Program-made: the position numbers and the translations under genes
Assembly (NCBI GenBank): GCA_029948255.1
Contig: JALIZF010001570.1
Coordinates: 337,501 to 401,500, forward strand
Reading direction: 5' to 3'
From: Telmatactis stephensoni
Lineage: Eukaryota; Cnidaria; Anthozoa; Actiniaria; Isophelliidae
Length of the DNA: 64,000 nt
The notes under the pieces: generated by a model
Told to the model about the DNA's origin: nothing
The model's input: the letters and a program-made list of their open reading frames with translations, nothing else
The model's database searches: none
Shown here: in pieces, positions 10,011 to 21,473 of the stretch
Layout of the letters: each line of letters starts with the position of its first letter
Position numbering within the stretch: position 1 is the stretch's first letter

Positions 10011-12205
10011 TTATGTCAAAAGAAAGCCATCATCACATCTTAATCGTTGAGAAATAAAATTGACTGTTTGAATATAAATATCAATTCCAAAAGAATCACT
10101 TCGATATAATGGATTTATAAGTCCAGTAAGAGCCACATAGTCATCATTACCCAAGGGACAATTCACTTTTGGGAGGGTAATAGATATCTCTTCAATAGCA
10201 GGTACAGGGCCATCCCAGTCAATACCATAGCTGTGATAGTCCTGTAGAAAACACAATTTGTAAAACTACTTAAATGCATTTTTGCTTGCAAACACACTAT
10301 TTTTGCTGTTACTAAATTTAATTAAAATCCAGATATGCAGACTAAGGAATTTTCATATTTGTCAGTTATATGTTAACAGTCATTCATCGTAACTTGGCAG
10401 TTACTGAGGGTAGTCACATGACCTTCCCCCTCTTCCCTGATCTCCAAGAGAGATCTCCAAGAGAGATCTCCAAGAGATCCAGTTGCATTTATTTATTTTT
10501 GCCATTTTGTTTTGCTAAAAGGGGTAGCATGCATAAAATTTTGTCCATTGCTGGTGAAGGCCCATGTCTCAAACTTATGTACCATTGGGGAGGGTACAAC
10601 AAATAGAACTATTATGATTTACACTTACAGTTAAAATCTCAGCATCTTGTGTTGATGTCCCTGGGGGTAATATGAACCAAAGTTGCAGTGGTGATTTATT
10701 TTGCTCCGTAGATATTGGATGTCTTTCCCATCCATTTGAGAATTCTTGAAGATGCCAGTTTATTCTGGGGAGATATACATAGTGCAGTGCAAATAAATGC
10801 TTTTCATTAGAAATGTCCAAATAGCCTTCATCTTCTAAAAACATAAAAACGTGGTAGAAAAATGATGTGCATCCAGTAAAAAGATGTCTCCAGAGGCGTT
10901 CAATTCTTTGGTTATGACAGCTTTTGCCAGCAATAAAACTACCACGGTCTGGGCCTCTAAGTGGATGGGTGAACATATACCAAGCTACTTCAACATTCTC
11001 ACCACCTTGGTCAGCACGTACCCTGGATGGTAGTCCAAATCTTTGGACAGCACCTTCAAACAAGGTAAATACAGTGCTTGCCATATTGTTGTCACTGCAA
11101 TGTAGATACATTATCCTCCTTGATGCCCCATCAATGCAACCATGAATCACTAAGTTCCACCTACATGTAATAACAGCGAACCAAAAATAATTTATATTGC
11201 AAGAACTTCACTTGAAAAGCAATCACATTGTCATTTAGTTATATATAAACTATTTTGACATACAATACTAAGTTTTGTAGTATAATAATGATCATTGATT
11301 ATTGTTACATCTACTTTGACCTTGAGATGCTCCCTTTTACACCCCAAATCCATATTGACCAACACCTACATACACCTACATGATATGGGTACATTTTTCC
11401 AAAATAAAATTTAACACTCAGTAGACCACACGTGGGTATGGACAAAAAAAACAATTCATTATATTGTCATCTAGATTTGGATAATAACTCACCTTATTAG
11501 TTTGTGGTTGCCATCTATATGCCACAAAGCTAGAGGCCCTCTAACAGAATATACTCTACGATGAGTAATATTTAACTGCATTGACCTTAATAATACACCC
11601 TCTGGATCGACTCTCCTCATGGATTCTATTGTTCTTTCCCAAGTGGTATTAATGTCTCTGGCAGCTAAAAATCCTCTCATTCTTCTGACCCCACTATTAG
11701 GAAATTGTCGAAGAATATCTCGGCATGCTTCGTCAAGTTGGTCATCAGAAATGAAGGAGTAGCGTGGGCAATCTGATCGAAGATTGAACGCTTCCATTCT
11801 CCGATGTATAGTCCGTACATTGACAGAGAACATTCGGGCTATTTCGGTTAGTTTTAACCCAAGTTCAAGCAAAAAGCTGAGAGTTTCCCTTGAAATTTCA
11901 ACTCTTGGTCTTCCAGGTCTTCCAGTATGAAGGGTTATTTGTTCATTAAAAGTTTGTTCAATAGTAGAGTGTTGGACAACAGCTAATGCTCTTCTGAAAA
12001 GTGTTAGCAGTTGATCACAAGTGTTCTGTGGCAGTAGATGACCAGATTGTACCAAAGTGCTGCATACTTGGTCCAAACGAAAAACTATGTAATCATTGTC
12101 TACAGTGTTATTTATCTCTCGAAGTAACTCAATAGTCACTCGTCTTAAATACTCTTCTAAAATCCCTCCTATCGAAGAACTCGGAACAGCTCTTTCAAAC
12201 ACCAT
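10011..12205 (-). CDS. IS3EU-like DD36E transposase (integrase-core), three exons
   Basis: Minus-strand gene: exon 1 12205-11493, exon 2 11160-10629, exon 3 10241-10011. All donors and acceptors are GT-AG and phases match, giving 491 residues. Met at 12205 is chosen because an upstream open frame to 12265 only has a non-ATG start inside the TIR. Residues about 95-150 form a helix-turn-helix region after a GRPGRPR basic motif. The integrase core follows: Asp231 (WHIDGNHK), Asp288 (RADQGGEN) and Glu325 (NQRIERLWR), a DD36E triad with all three acids present. The C-terminal exon has the [10 protein letters not shown] motif. It would cut and rejoin the element's ends. No frameshift or stop is seen, so it may be functional. 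Confidence 0.85.
10440..10476 (+). repeat. 14-bp tandem repeat x2.6
   Basis: gatctccaagagag is repeated in tandem between transposase exons 3 and 2 (within the intron, on the opposite strand). Short and probably of no function. Confidence 0.8.
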
Positions 12206-12252
12206 ATCGTCAGTAAACAAAGTGCTAACAAAATGGAGTTCGCGAAAGTACA

Positions 12253-12689
12253 ACAGGAAGCCCAAGCCTGATATATATATATATTACTTCCAGCACAGGA
12301 AGCCCATCCCGATGGGTTTCTGTTTGATGGGTTCCTGCTTCCGATGGGTTCGCACACTTCGAATTGATCACTTCGATACTTTACATTTGATTTGATGAAA
12401 TCAGATTCTGGTCTGATAAGTTCGACTTCTGGCCTTTAGATTTGACTTTTAAATCAATGAAATCAAGTTTATTTTCGATTACTTTACAGTTTTGATTGTC
12501 AAATTTGGCTATTGACTTGATGGATTTGAGTTTTGCTTTGATGACTTTGGGTTCTCGATTGATTACTTTACAGTTTTGATTGTCAAATTTGGCTATTGAC
12601 TTGATGGATTTGAGTTTTGCTTTGATGACTTTGGGTTCTCGATTGTCACATTTTGAGCAATTGAATTTTGTCACTAATCTAACTCCATA
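12253..12689 (-). repeat. right TIR of IS3EU-like element
   Basis: Inverted partner of 3844-4284, with the same 85-bp duplication (about 12476-12645) and a shorter (TA)n tract (about 12271-12284). The transposase start codon lies about 48 bases inside it. Confidence 0.9.
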
Positions 12690-13640
12690 AGTATGCTGGG
12701 TAATTTTTGATTGAGAGTCACGCCCCCTAAGTGCTACTTGGAGTGCTGTAACTATGGAATACATTATACATGAAATTGATACAAAAGGTTTTCCTCTTGG
12801 GGTGTCCATATGAAATCTTGCATAAAGATAAAGGCTTAGGCCCAAAGTAATCCTAGACATGGTGCCACGCCTAAAAACAAGTACTTACAGTTTTATAGTA
12901 ATGGAATATATCATTATATAAAATCAGCAAGATATACCTTTAGTTTTAGTATATAACCGTAATAGTGAAAGCAGTAATAAAATATATTAAATGAATTCAA
13001 GATATGATAAGCATAGAGCTACGCATAAAAGTACTTAGAGATTAATAGTTGCAGTCTCTTTCTGCCCCCACTTTTCGTTTAAGTAATCAATTTTTTTATA
13101 TGAATTGATATACATTATACCATAACTCAAATTCTATAAGTACTCTGTTAGGGCGTGGCTTTATGCTTATTACATTTATTAAAGGTATATTTTGCTCGAA
13201 AATTTAATGATATATTCCCGGCATTGCTATAAAACTGGAAGTTCTTGTTTTTAGGCGTGGCTCCATATCTAGGATTACTCTGGGACTAAGCCTTTATCAT
13301 TATGCAAGATTTCATATGGACACCCCGAGAGGAAAACCTTTTGTTTCAATTAACATATATAATGTATTCCATATCTATAGTTCTCCAAGTAGCATTCAGA
13401 GGGCGTGGCTCTCAATCAAAAATTACTCAGTGTACTCTACCTTATCACTATCCTTAATTGCACCCTTTTGCATTAACATTAGATACTGTTTATCTTTGCT
13501 TCTCATATAATTAATTCCAAGAATATCGATATGTAAGTAATTGATTTCTGGGTGTGGCACTCTTAACCTCTATCGGTATGCCAAATTTTATGCTTGTTAC
13601 ACAAATTTGCACAATTTTGCACCATTTTACTGTACTAATA

Positions 13641-14185
13641 GGGTACATTTCGTATGACTGTAAAAACGGCACCACACGGTCATGACACGGTTATACAGTT
13701 AAAAATCTCTTTTAGAATTCAAACGAACATTGAAATTTTCATACTTATTTGCATGCTCGCGTTTTGTAGTTTCAAGCCGCCATGTTTGTTTTTCCAGTTC
13801 TTGTACTAACTTCACTTTAATCGTCTAGAATTCATACATAATGCCTAGTTCCTGAATCAAACACATATTTTAAAAGTGGACAAATATAAAAATATAATTC
13901 TTAGCTTGAAACACGAGTTAGTAAAATTTAAAGTACCAAAAAACCTCGAGGTAAATCACTTACCGCTAGAAGGTTCTCTCCACGTTGAAACGCGAACCGC
14001 TAACTGCAAACGTGACGGCAAGAGCAGGATCACGTGGTAGAGCAGATTTGGTATGAGTGTGAAACGGGCCACGTCGTGTCGTGTCCGTGTCAGTGCTGTG
14101 ATATCTATAAAAACATTCCAAATTCTGCCGTATAACCGTGTCGTGACCGTGCAGTGCCATTTTCGCAGTCATATGAAATGTACTC
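13641..14185. mobile_element. TIR miniature element with TA duplication (family B)
   Basis: 545-bp element with ~55-bp TIRs (gggtacatttcgtatgactg on the left, its diverged complement at 14120-14185), flanked by TA at 13639-13640 and 14186-14187. The sister arm of the fold-back reads acaatatcctg without the element, confirming the ends. The family is related to 56708-56861. No gene inside. Confidence 0.8.
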
Positions 14186-14233
14186 TATCCTGCGGTTTGC
14201 CGTCTGCGGTCAACGCGATGCTAAAGGTCTCTA

Positions 14234-17200
14234 CTCAAAAAGTTTCAATTCCCTGAAGTAAATTCATTCCATGAATTCAGAATGAACTTCAATCCAAACA
14301 ATTCAAAACAAACTTTGAAACAAACCTCCAAATTTAAGACGCTTTGTCAACATCTTGAAAACCTAAAATGAACATGAAACTATTTGATATAGTACAATAC
14401 TTTAAAGAGACTGAAAAGGTCAACAAGTAGTTTACAATTCAAGTCAAACTATTTGAGACAAGATTCCCATGGAGTCACACATGATGGCAGACATCTTGGC
14501 AGACATGGTTGTCAGTTTGGTAGCTATAAACTTTTAGATACAAGAAGTATTTATTACCTTTCCTTTTTGAGTTTTGTCAATGTTTTATTGAGTTTTTGTT
14601 CTTCAGATTGTTCATTGCATTCCATCAGATGTCCGATGTGACAAACTTTATTCAGATTGTTGCAATCACCCATTTCAAAAACTGTCAGTGTAAACAAAGA
14701 TCAAGTTGGCATCTTTTTATCAGACTTTTGTAGTTTGTGACAAATTCAGTATGCACCAAAATATTATCTCTATACATTTATTGCTATTACTATCTTCACC
14801 ATTCATTCTCAGAGCGAGAGATAAAATAAATTTATTTTCAATGGAAGTTGTTTGAGATGAAGTGGAGATGACAAACAGTCTGATAACAGTTCTGGTGCAT
14901 GCTAATTAACCCCATGACCTCTTGGTTTTTTATTTCAATTGTCATGTAATGTTTCTATTGCAAAAAGTTTATTTCTTATCCAAATTTCTCTAGTTTGATA
15001 TTTAAAGTCAGTGGAACAAGGTGACATTTTGTGTGTGCAGGCGCGATACCGCTGGCCAGTATTTTCGTAATCGCGGGAGACAAAATGGCGCAAATATTTA
15101 AATTTCCCTTGATACTGACTAAATTATTAATAATTTTGGAAACTAAAGATAAATTTAGATGTAAAGTTTGTAAAAGACCAAAGTTTTTTATTTTCCACAC
15201 GAATATTAATGTTTACAAAAATACTAATTAAAAAGGTGGAGGGCGCAAAAAATACAACCCAGGAGGGTTAAGTAAACTTTTTTGCACCAAATAGTTTAAG
15301 CTATAAACATGGAAGTAGGGCAGAGAGATATAAGCTATTACACACAGTATATATAAAATGTAAGTGGATAATATTAAATACTGATAAATTGATATGAGCT
15401 TTCTTAGACTTCAAGAAAACTGGAAAACGTGATTTCGTGTAAGTAAGGAAACAAGAGTTGATAGCAAATTGTCACAAATTGTAATTAGCATTGGTCAACC
15501 TTTATTCCAGCTTGCTGACAAGTTTTTGCGATCCAAAGGAAGGCCTACATGTATGTGCAAAGTGTCTAGTATTACACCGCAGTGTAATAGCAGCAATGAT
15601 GGTGATACTTGTTTAGGACAGTCACATTTAATTCCCATGCAACAGCTGCATAGCAACGAAATAGCAGTTGAACCACCGCATCCTGTTACAAGCACATCAT
15701 GGACAGCAGAGGAAACATGCTTTGGAGAAGTTCTACACGGAGCTTTTCAACCTGTTAAGTTATTAAATTAAAAACAATGAATTATTAGACATCCTCTGAG
15801 TTCAGAATACATCATACTTATCAAAAACAAAAATATATTTTAAGTACTTCCCCATTTTTATCACCAATTTCCATGATATATTTTGAAAATAGATAAGATA
15901 AATATGTATTTGCTGTAGAATTTCCATGGGGGATGTCATGTAGATTTGAAAATATATGGGGAAATACATTTTTTCTACATAGAAAATTTCCATATATTTT
16001 ACAACACCGAAAAAATATATTATATTTCTAGTGATCTTAATATAAATATTTTTTTTTTCTTTCAGTGTGTATAAGAAGCAAACAGAAAGCAAATTTCCTT
16101 GAATTATTTCTTAGCTTATAGGTACATAGCGACAGTAATGTACTTGATGTAAAGTTCAAGTTAGGAGTATAAACAAGTAAAACATAATATTAGTGTTCCC
16201 TATTTTTCCTAACAGAATTAGCAAAATATTTAATCTCAGATATGATTCAGCTTGTTATATTTGTGCAGAAAAGTTGGGGGATAAATAATAGATTTTGATA
16301 TATTCAACTTTTTTATGTTAAATTTCGAGTAAACAAGAAACTTCAAGCATTTTGAATGTGGAAGATTTGCAAACAGAATCATCAGATTGTCTTCATGCTA
16401 TTCAATGACAAACATATAGGAATAAAAGACTTACCTCAAGCATGTTATCCAATGTTTGTGCTTTCCTTACATTAGAAATCCAATATAGGTTGAAGTGTTG
16501 TCCACCATATTTGCTTTCAATACTTGCTTCATCGATGAAAGTTCAAGTGGTTTTAGACTGGTTTATTGACTGAAAAACTCTTCTATTATACCATTTATCA
16601 AAATTCACAGCTCAATAAATTGATAAAAACAATCTCTGTGTATCATCTTACCCAAATAAGCGGTAAACACGACGGGAAAGACGAACTTCATTTAGTAAAC
16701 AAGTCACTACAGAAACGCTTGCCTTGTCTTCCCACGTTCGGGCAGCGCATGCACACACGTAATGCCATCCTGTTAGTCAGCGGTTGAAAATAATTCACAA
16801 CTGTCAGAACTGTGTTCTTTTGTACTATACTAACTCTGACTGTTTACTAGGACTCTTGAGTCAATTCACTACAAATTATGCAAATCTGCTACAAAAAGAT
16901 CCGCTATTCATAAGATCAAGGGTTTCAAACTTACTTATTTTCAAACTTATGCATCAACAATACACAGTAAGTGTAACTTTATTTTGATTTTCAGAATGAA
17001 TCTGATTTTAATGAATATGAGTGTTTTGCACTTATCCTGCGACTTGCATTTAAACAAAAACTATCCCTGTAATGCAAAAGTGTTACTTTGTTTCCCCAAG
17101 TCACGATGGATTTTTTTTACAAAAAGCCAACTCTACACAACTTCTTCTTGAGCTCAAAGTTTAATCAACAGTTGACTTGTTCGACTCGTTTGGCTCGCAA

Positions 17201-17340
17201 GTCTGTTCACTTGTTTTAACTAGTCTTAAAATCAGTTCATTAATATTCTAAAATCAAAGACTCATGAGTCATCGATGATACTCGCCACTCGAACTCGCCA
17301 GTACAGGGGACATTACACAAGAGTGGTACTGTAAATTGAC
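14234..17340. other. largely featureless intergenic stretch
   Basis: AT-rich with no convincing gene. One open frame, 15469-15771 (+), starts next to an acceptor-like ttattccag at about 15510 and reads RSKGRPTCMCKVSS, but I do not recognise it and rate it unlikely. 17160-17300 has degenerate gactcgtttggctcg-type half-repeats related to 2988-3020. Confidence 0.4.
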
Positions 17341-17342
17341 TT

Positions 17343-17750
17343 GAAGATACTACCAAGCTTTAAAATAGTTAATGAACGCAAAATTTTGTCGACAGTCATT
17401 TCAAGAGAAGTCATGTCATGTTTTTGATATCACTTCGTTAGTGCTTTAAAGTTCGATTCCTTAATTGGCAGCCGACAAAGTCAACAAGTATATAAATAAA
17501 TGTTACTAAACTTTAAAAGAACTAATGACAGAGAAATTTGAAACAAGTCACGTTATCACTTCGTAAGTTCGCAATCTCTTTTTCATAGCACTTTGAAGGT
17601 TCTTAATTGGCAGCCAAGATTTATAACTTTGAAATCAATAAGTGTTGATTTGGAGATCATAGACAAGCTTTAAAAGAACTAATAACAGAGAAATTTGTTG
17701 ACAGTTGTTTCGAGACAAGTCACATTATGCCTTCGTAAAATTGAGACGGA
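17343..17750 (+). repeat. ~160-bp tandem repeat, about 2.6 diverged copies
   Basis: Units begin aagctttaaaa, pass a gacagttgtttcgagacaagtcac core and a cttcgtaa segment, and recur at about 17355, 17505 and 17665. The same unit is found in a second array at 27440-27890. Confidence 0.7.
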
Positions 17751-18121
17751 TAACATTTGAAAACTGTTTCTTGAAAATCAATTTTTGTTATTTTATAAAA
17801 GATTAGTTACTGGGAAACCAACCCATTCCTTCCCTCTAAGCTGACTGATCTATTGTATTACTAATCATATTCATTTTGTAATCACTGACAAATCCTGAAA
17901 TCCTATTGGTTAAAAAGTGTGCGATTTAAGCATTAATCGCACAGTTTTGGATCATTAATCGCATCTTTTTTGTAACCAATCAGCATTTAGATTTCAAAAC
18001 AATTAGCCAATCAGATCTCAGGGATTTGATGTGATGAAAGAAGGGAAAAAGCAACACTGAAAAAGTTTTTTGACAAAGTAGCCATCTTTTCCTTGCTTTT
18101 TCCTACTAAAAATGTCTTAAA

Positions 18122-19732
18122 ATGAATGAATTTCCTGACCTTTCGAATCTTTGGGACGATGATGACCACCTACTATCACAAGTCTGTTGGAATTTTGAGT
18201 TTTCCACTCCAAATATGAGTAACAACAGCGATACCAGCAAAGCAGTGACATCTGTAACATCATCATCAACCACTGTAACATCTCTTCAAGACAATGAAAA
18301 CAGTTTGCCACATCAACAACCACCAGCCGATTCATATGACCAGTCAAGATTTCCAGTAGTTACTACAGATGTAATTGAAGACTTGAAAGCGGCCTCGGAA
18401 AACAGAAATACAAAACGCACAATGAAGACGTGGATGACAACACTTGCAAAATGGTGTGAAGCTCGTAATGTTGACAAAAATATAGAACTCCTTCCACCAG
18501 CTGAACTTGACAAGGTATTGAATCAGTTTTATGCCGAAGTCAAAAAGCAAAATGGAGATGATTACGAGCCAGAGTCACTTCGAGTAATGCAAGCAGCCAT
18601 CGAGAGGCACCTCAAGGAGAAAAACTATCCTGTCAGCATTATCTCTTCGCGCGAATTTCAAAATTCAAGGAAAACTATCGATGCTGTGGCCACAGCTCTT
18701 CATAAACAAGGCAAAGGCAAACGTCCAAACAAGGCACAGCCATTAAATTCCCAAGAAGAAGAAGAACTATGGAGAAATGGCCAGATGGGAAGTCACAGTG
18801 GACGAGCGTTGACTCAAGCAAACTTCAAGATCTTGACTGAGCAGTTTGGTCTTCGCGGACGCCAAGATCACTACGACGCATATGTCGAGGACTTTACTGT
18901 TATCACAATGCAAGATGGCTCAGAATGTGTGAAGTTTCAAGAAAATCCCACTAAAACAAGAAGTGGAGGTCTGCGAATTAAATACCGTAAAACCCCTCAA
19001 GTCATGTATAGCACTGACGGTGGAGAACGAGATCCTGTAAAGCTGTTCAAGCTCTGGCTTTCAAAACGACCAGAAGGAATGAAATCCAGTGGTCCTCTGT
19101 ATTTAACAATAATTAATCGTCCTAAAAATCCTGATGTATGGTATGGGAAACTCAGAATGGGCGAGAATACCATTGGAAACTTGATGAAAACCATGGCTTC
19201 GACCTTGTCAACCACCAACAAGAAGATAACAAACCACTCGATGAGGAAAACATTGGTTCAGAAGCTCAAAAAATCTGGAGCGCCAAGAAACGTTATCAAG
19301 GAAATAACAGGCCATGCCAGGGAATCTTCACTTGATGACTACGATGAAGTTGATGAGGATGATAGACGAGAGATTTCCCACATCATTAGCGGCTACAAGA
19401 ACGACACATCACCAAGCGACAGTGTAACGCCGACCTTAACGCCAACTTCCACAAACCAACTTGTAACCAGTGCAGATAATCGTTTATCACTCACTGAAGA
19501 TCGTATAATTCCACATCAGTGTCCATTCTTTCCACTTCAGATGGCCTTCAATCCACAGAATCTTCTTGCTTGCAATACTGCCATCACATGTTCAGCGACT
19601 CCATCCATCAATTACATCAATTGTTCATTCACATTGAATAACAATTACTCACAGCCAGTCGATCCTCCTCAAGTCCCAAAGAAACGAAGAAGAATCATCT
19701 ATGACTCAGATGAAGAAGATAAAGAAAACTAA
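18122..19732 (+). CDS. Crypton-type tyrosine recombinase (DUF3504-like)
   Basis: Single-exon 536-residue protein. Residues 1-75 are acidic/Ser-Thr-rich. Residues about 76-200 form an all-helical SAM-like DNA-binding domain (NTKRTMKTWMTTLAKWC). The catalytic domain spans about 210-425. Tyrosine-recombinase residues can be placed: Arg245 in GLRGRQDH, His372-x-x-Arg375 in TNHSMRKTL, His398 in ITGHARESS, and the nucleophile Tyr407 in SLDDYDEVD. The C-terminus has a KKRRR nuclear-localisation-type cluster and an acidic tail. Tyrosine recombinases of this kind catalyse Crypton integration and excision without DDE chemistry; similar domains were domesticated in animal proteins such as KIAA1958 and ZMYM2. 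The frame is unbroken and all catalytic residues are present, so activity is possible. Alternative: a domesticated gene, but the flanking element structure argues against it. Confidence 0.85.
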   Translation: MNEFPDLSNLWDDDDHLLSQVCWNFEFSTPNMSNNSDTSKAVTSVTSSSTTVTSLQDNENSLPHQQPPADSYDQSRFPVVTTDVIEDLKAASENRNTKRTMKTWMTTLAKWCEARNVDKNIELLPPAELDKVLNQFYAEVKKQNGDDYEPESLRVMQAAIERHLKEKNYPVSIISSREFQNSRKTIDAVATALHKQGKGKRPNKAQPLNSQEEEELWRNGQMGSHSGRALTQANFKILTEQFGLRGRQDHYDAYVEDFTVITMQDGSECVKFQENPTKTRSGGLRIKYRKTPQVMYSTDGGERDPVKLFKLWLSKRPEGMKSSGPLYLTIINRPKNPDVWYGKLRMGENTIGNLMKTMASTLSTTNKKITNHSMRKTLVQKLKKSGAPRNVIKEITGHARESSLDDYDEVDEDDRREISHIISGYKNDTSPSDSVTPTLTPTSTNQLVTSADNRLSLTEDRIIPHQCPFFPLQMAFNPQNLLACNTAITCSATPSINYINCSFTLNNNYSQPVDPPQVPKKRRRIIYDSDEEDKEN

Positions 19733-20036
19733 ACTATAACTTTTAACAATTTACTGCTTCATTCAGCAGTTGAAAATTTGTAATTCGAAGTATTGAAATT
19801 CTTGAAATCATGGTCTATCTTTTACCTGATTACGTTGCCATAGAAACGTCAATTTCATTGTTTTATAAAAACATTTACATTTTATGACGTAAATCTTTGA
19901 AAACTTCGATTTTTCTTGTCAATTTTTCTCTTAGTGAATTATTATTTTGAAGTATAATTGTATAATTAAAGAACTTTTAAACTAAAAAACCAATTGAATT
20001 ATTTTATATAGTGATTACAAAATGAATATGATTAAT

Positions 20037-20178
20037 TGGTAATAGAACTTCGTGTCGTGCAATTTTGGGCTTAAATCACACTCGTGATACAAATTGCACT
20101 CCCGCTACGCGGTCGTGCAATTTTGTTATCACTCTTGTGATTTCAGCCCAAATTGCACTCCACTCAGTTCTATTACCA
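20037..20178. repeat. ~140-bp palindrome at the 3' end of Crypton copy 1
   Basis: ggtaatagaacttcgtg... pairs with ...gttctattacc across a region containing tcgtgcaattttg, its partner caaattgcactcc, and a central cccgctacgcggtcgtg. The palindrome is conserved 3' of Crypton copy 2 at 24163-24305. Confidence 0.75.
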
Positions 20179-20189
20179 TTATAAATTAC

Positions 20190-21200
20190 CACTACAACAA
20201 TGTTTCATGTTTTCCATGTTCCTAAATTAATTTGACCTTTTTTATTTCCTCCTCCATACCCTTTAAAAATAACAGGAAAAAAGGCCTTACCAATCAACTA
20301 GTTACTGGCAGTCTCCTCAAATGCTCCAAAAGTACTCTCGTCCATTGGATCTAAAAGAAAACAAACCAGAATCATTAAGTTGGTCTGAACAAAGTGAGCA
20401 GAGCATTGATTTTTAAGGTTACTGGCTTTTCTAAAGCCAGTAATCCACTATGTCATCGACTGCGAAAGTCTGTCCGTGATTTTCCAGAGTGAGCTCATGA
20501 CTATTCATAGAGATCCTACGAAAGAGAATGACAACATACCGAACTGCATCATTGTTTACTGTTCTTCTTTTATTTCGGTAATACAGTGACCCTCAACTTA
20601 CCTCATGCATCTACACAGGTCTACTGTGTCAAGTTTATAATCGTAAATTAGCTTATGTAGTATTATTATACATCATATATTCAGCCATAAAAGTCTTCTA
20701 TGAGGACAGTGCATAACATTGTAGTATTAGTTAAAAGAAAATTATTTTTGAATTTAATTAGTCATTTAACAAAGAGCCAATGAGTCCAGATGTGACTACA
20801 AAGACTGTTCTGTTTGTTCAGTAACCTTAAAACTTTTAGGAATAGAAAATTGTGGTTTGCCTAGTTTGTCATTTTCTTCTTTGTAATATATAATTTGGAT
20901 GACTTTTTGGAGCACTTTAATCATTCTCGCCGTAGACTCCATATTGACAGAAAAATTATAATTATTTTTTTTTCTCAAAAGCATTCTTTCTTTCTTTTCT
21001 GTTTATTTTTGTTTGTTTGTTTGTTTGTTTATTTGTTTAATTGCTTTGCTTGTTTATCATTTGACCAGTAACCACATGTCCTCTTAGAAGGCTTTTATTT
21101 TAACATTTTACAGTGCACGTATTCATAAAATAATCATATTAAATTCAATGAAAGGTGCTTACCAAAATTGTATACTGGAGTAGATTGGTGGATTTCTGTA
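20190..21200. other. spacer between the two Crypton copies
   Basis: No gene seen. Contains a (GTTT)n run at about 21006-21032 and a short ctggctttt/aaagccag hairpin at about 20424-20443. Confidence 0.5.
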
Positions 21201-21473
21201 TTTAATTATATCCATTTTGAAATCACTAGCAAATCCTGCAATCTGATTGGATCCTTACAGCTTGATTTCAGCCTAAATCGCACCATTTTGAGTCTACATC
21301 ACATCAATTTGAGCTTTAAATCGCACCAATTTGAACAACCAATGAGAATGCTGTAAACATACTTGCTGACCAATCAGATAACAGAAAAAAATAAAGCCAA
21401 TTCAAAGCATGACAAAAAATTGAGGGGATTTTCTGGGGAAAGACAAGTGAATGACAAAATTTTTAAAAAGAAA

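Larger units (their letters stand above)
3844..12689. mobile_element. IS3EU-like DNA transposon carrying a transposase and a HECT/CUE gene
   Basis: About 8.85 kb element bounded by inverted repeats 3844-4284 and 12253-12689, starting TATGGAG and ending CTCCATA. It is flanked by a perfect 6-bp duplication, AGTATG, at 3838-3843 and 12690-12695. The sister arm near 13438-13450 lacks the element, confirming the ends. Two genes converge from the TIRs: a HECT E3-like gene on plus (4308-8346) and a DD36E transposase on minus (12205-10011). From memory, IS3EU transposons have TA-Y termini, 6-bp duplications and an IS3-like DDE enzyme, all of which fit here. Between the genes lie relic fragments and other repeats (8347-10010). 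The TIRs differ by only one or two bases plus a TA-microsatellite length change, so the insertion looks young or recently homogenised. Confidence 0.85.
3099..14231. mobile_element. fold-back (long inverted repeat) element, host of nested insertions
   Basis: The left end GAGACCTTTAGCATCGC (from 3099) is matched by its reverse complement ending at 14231, each flanked outside by TA (3097-3098, 14232-14233). The two arms, read through later insertions, pair over most of their length and meet near 13050-13100. The left arm is 3099-3342 plus 3799-3843 plus 12690-about 13040; the right arm is about 13110-13640 plus 14186-14231. Net arm length is roughly 0.6-0.9 kb. No protein is encoded by the fold-back itself. 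The TA duplication suggests a Tc1/mariner-like mobilising enzyme, but that is inference. Each arm serves as the uninterrupted reference for insertions in the other. Confidence 0.75.
17862..20180 (+). mobile_element. Crypton-like element, copy 1 (intact ORF)
   Basis: The recombinase gene is bracketed by the inverted repeat taatcatattcattttgtaa (17862-17885 and its complement at 20011-20034). A ~140-bp palindrome (20037-20178) follows the right repeat. Copy 2 at 21204-24305 has the same architecture, so the palindrome belongs to the element. 5' and 3' flanks both carry variants of gatttcagccnaaatygcac. True ends and any target-site feature are uncertain. Confidence 0.65.

Noticed and set aside
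15469..15771. Possible exon or small gene
   Set aside because: Open frame with an acceptor-like site nearby but no recognisable domain, partner exon or repeat relation; noted only in the gap description.
18117..18347. Minus-strand ORFs over the Crypton gene
   Set aside because: Shadows of the well-supported plus-strand recombinase.
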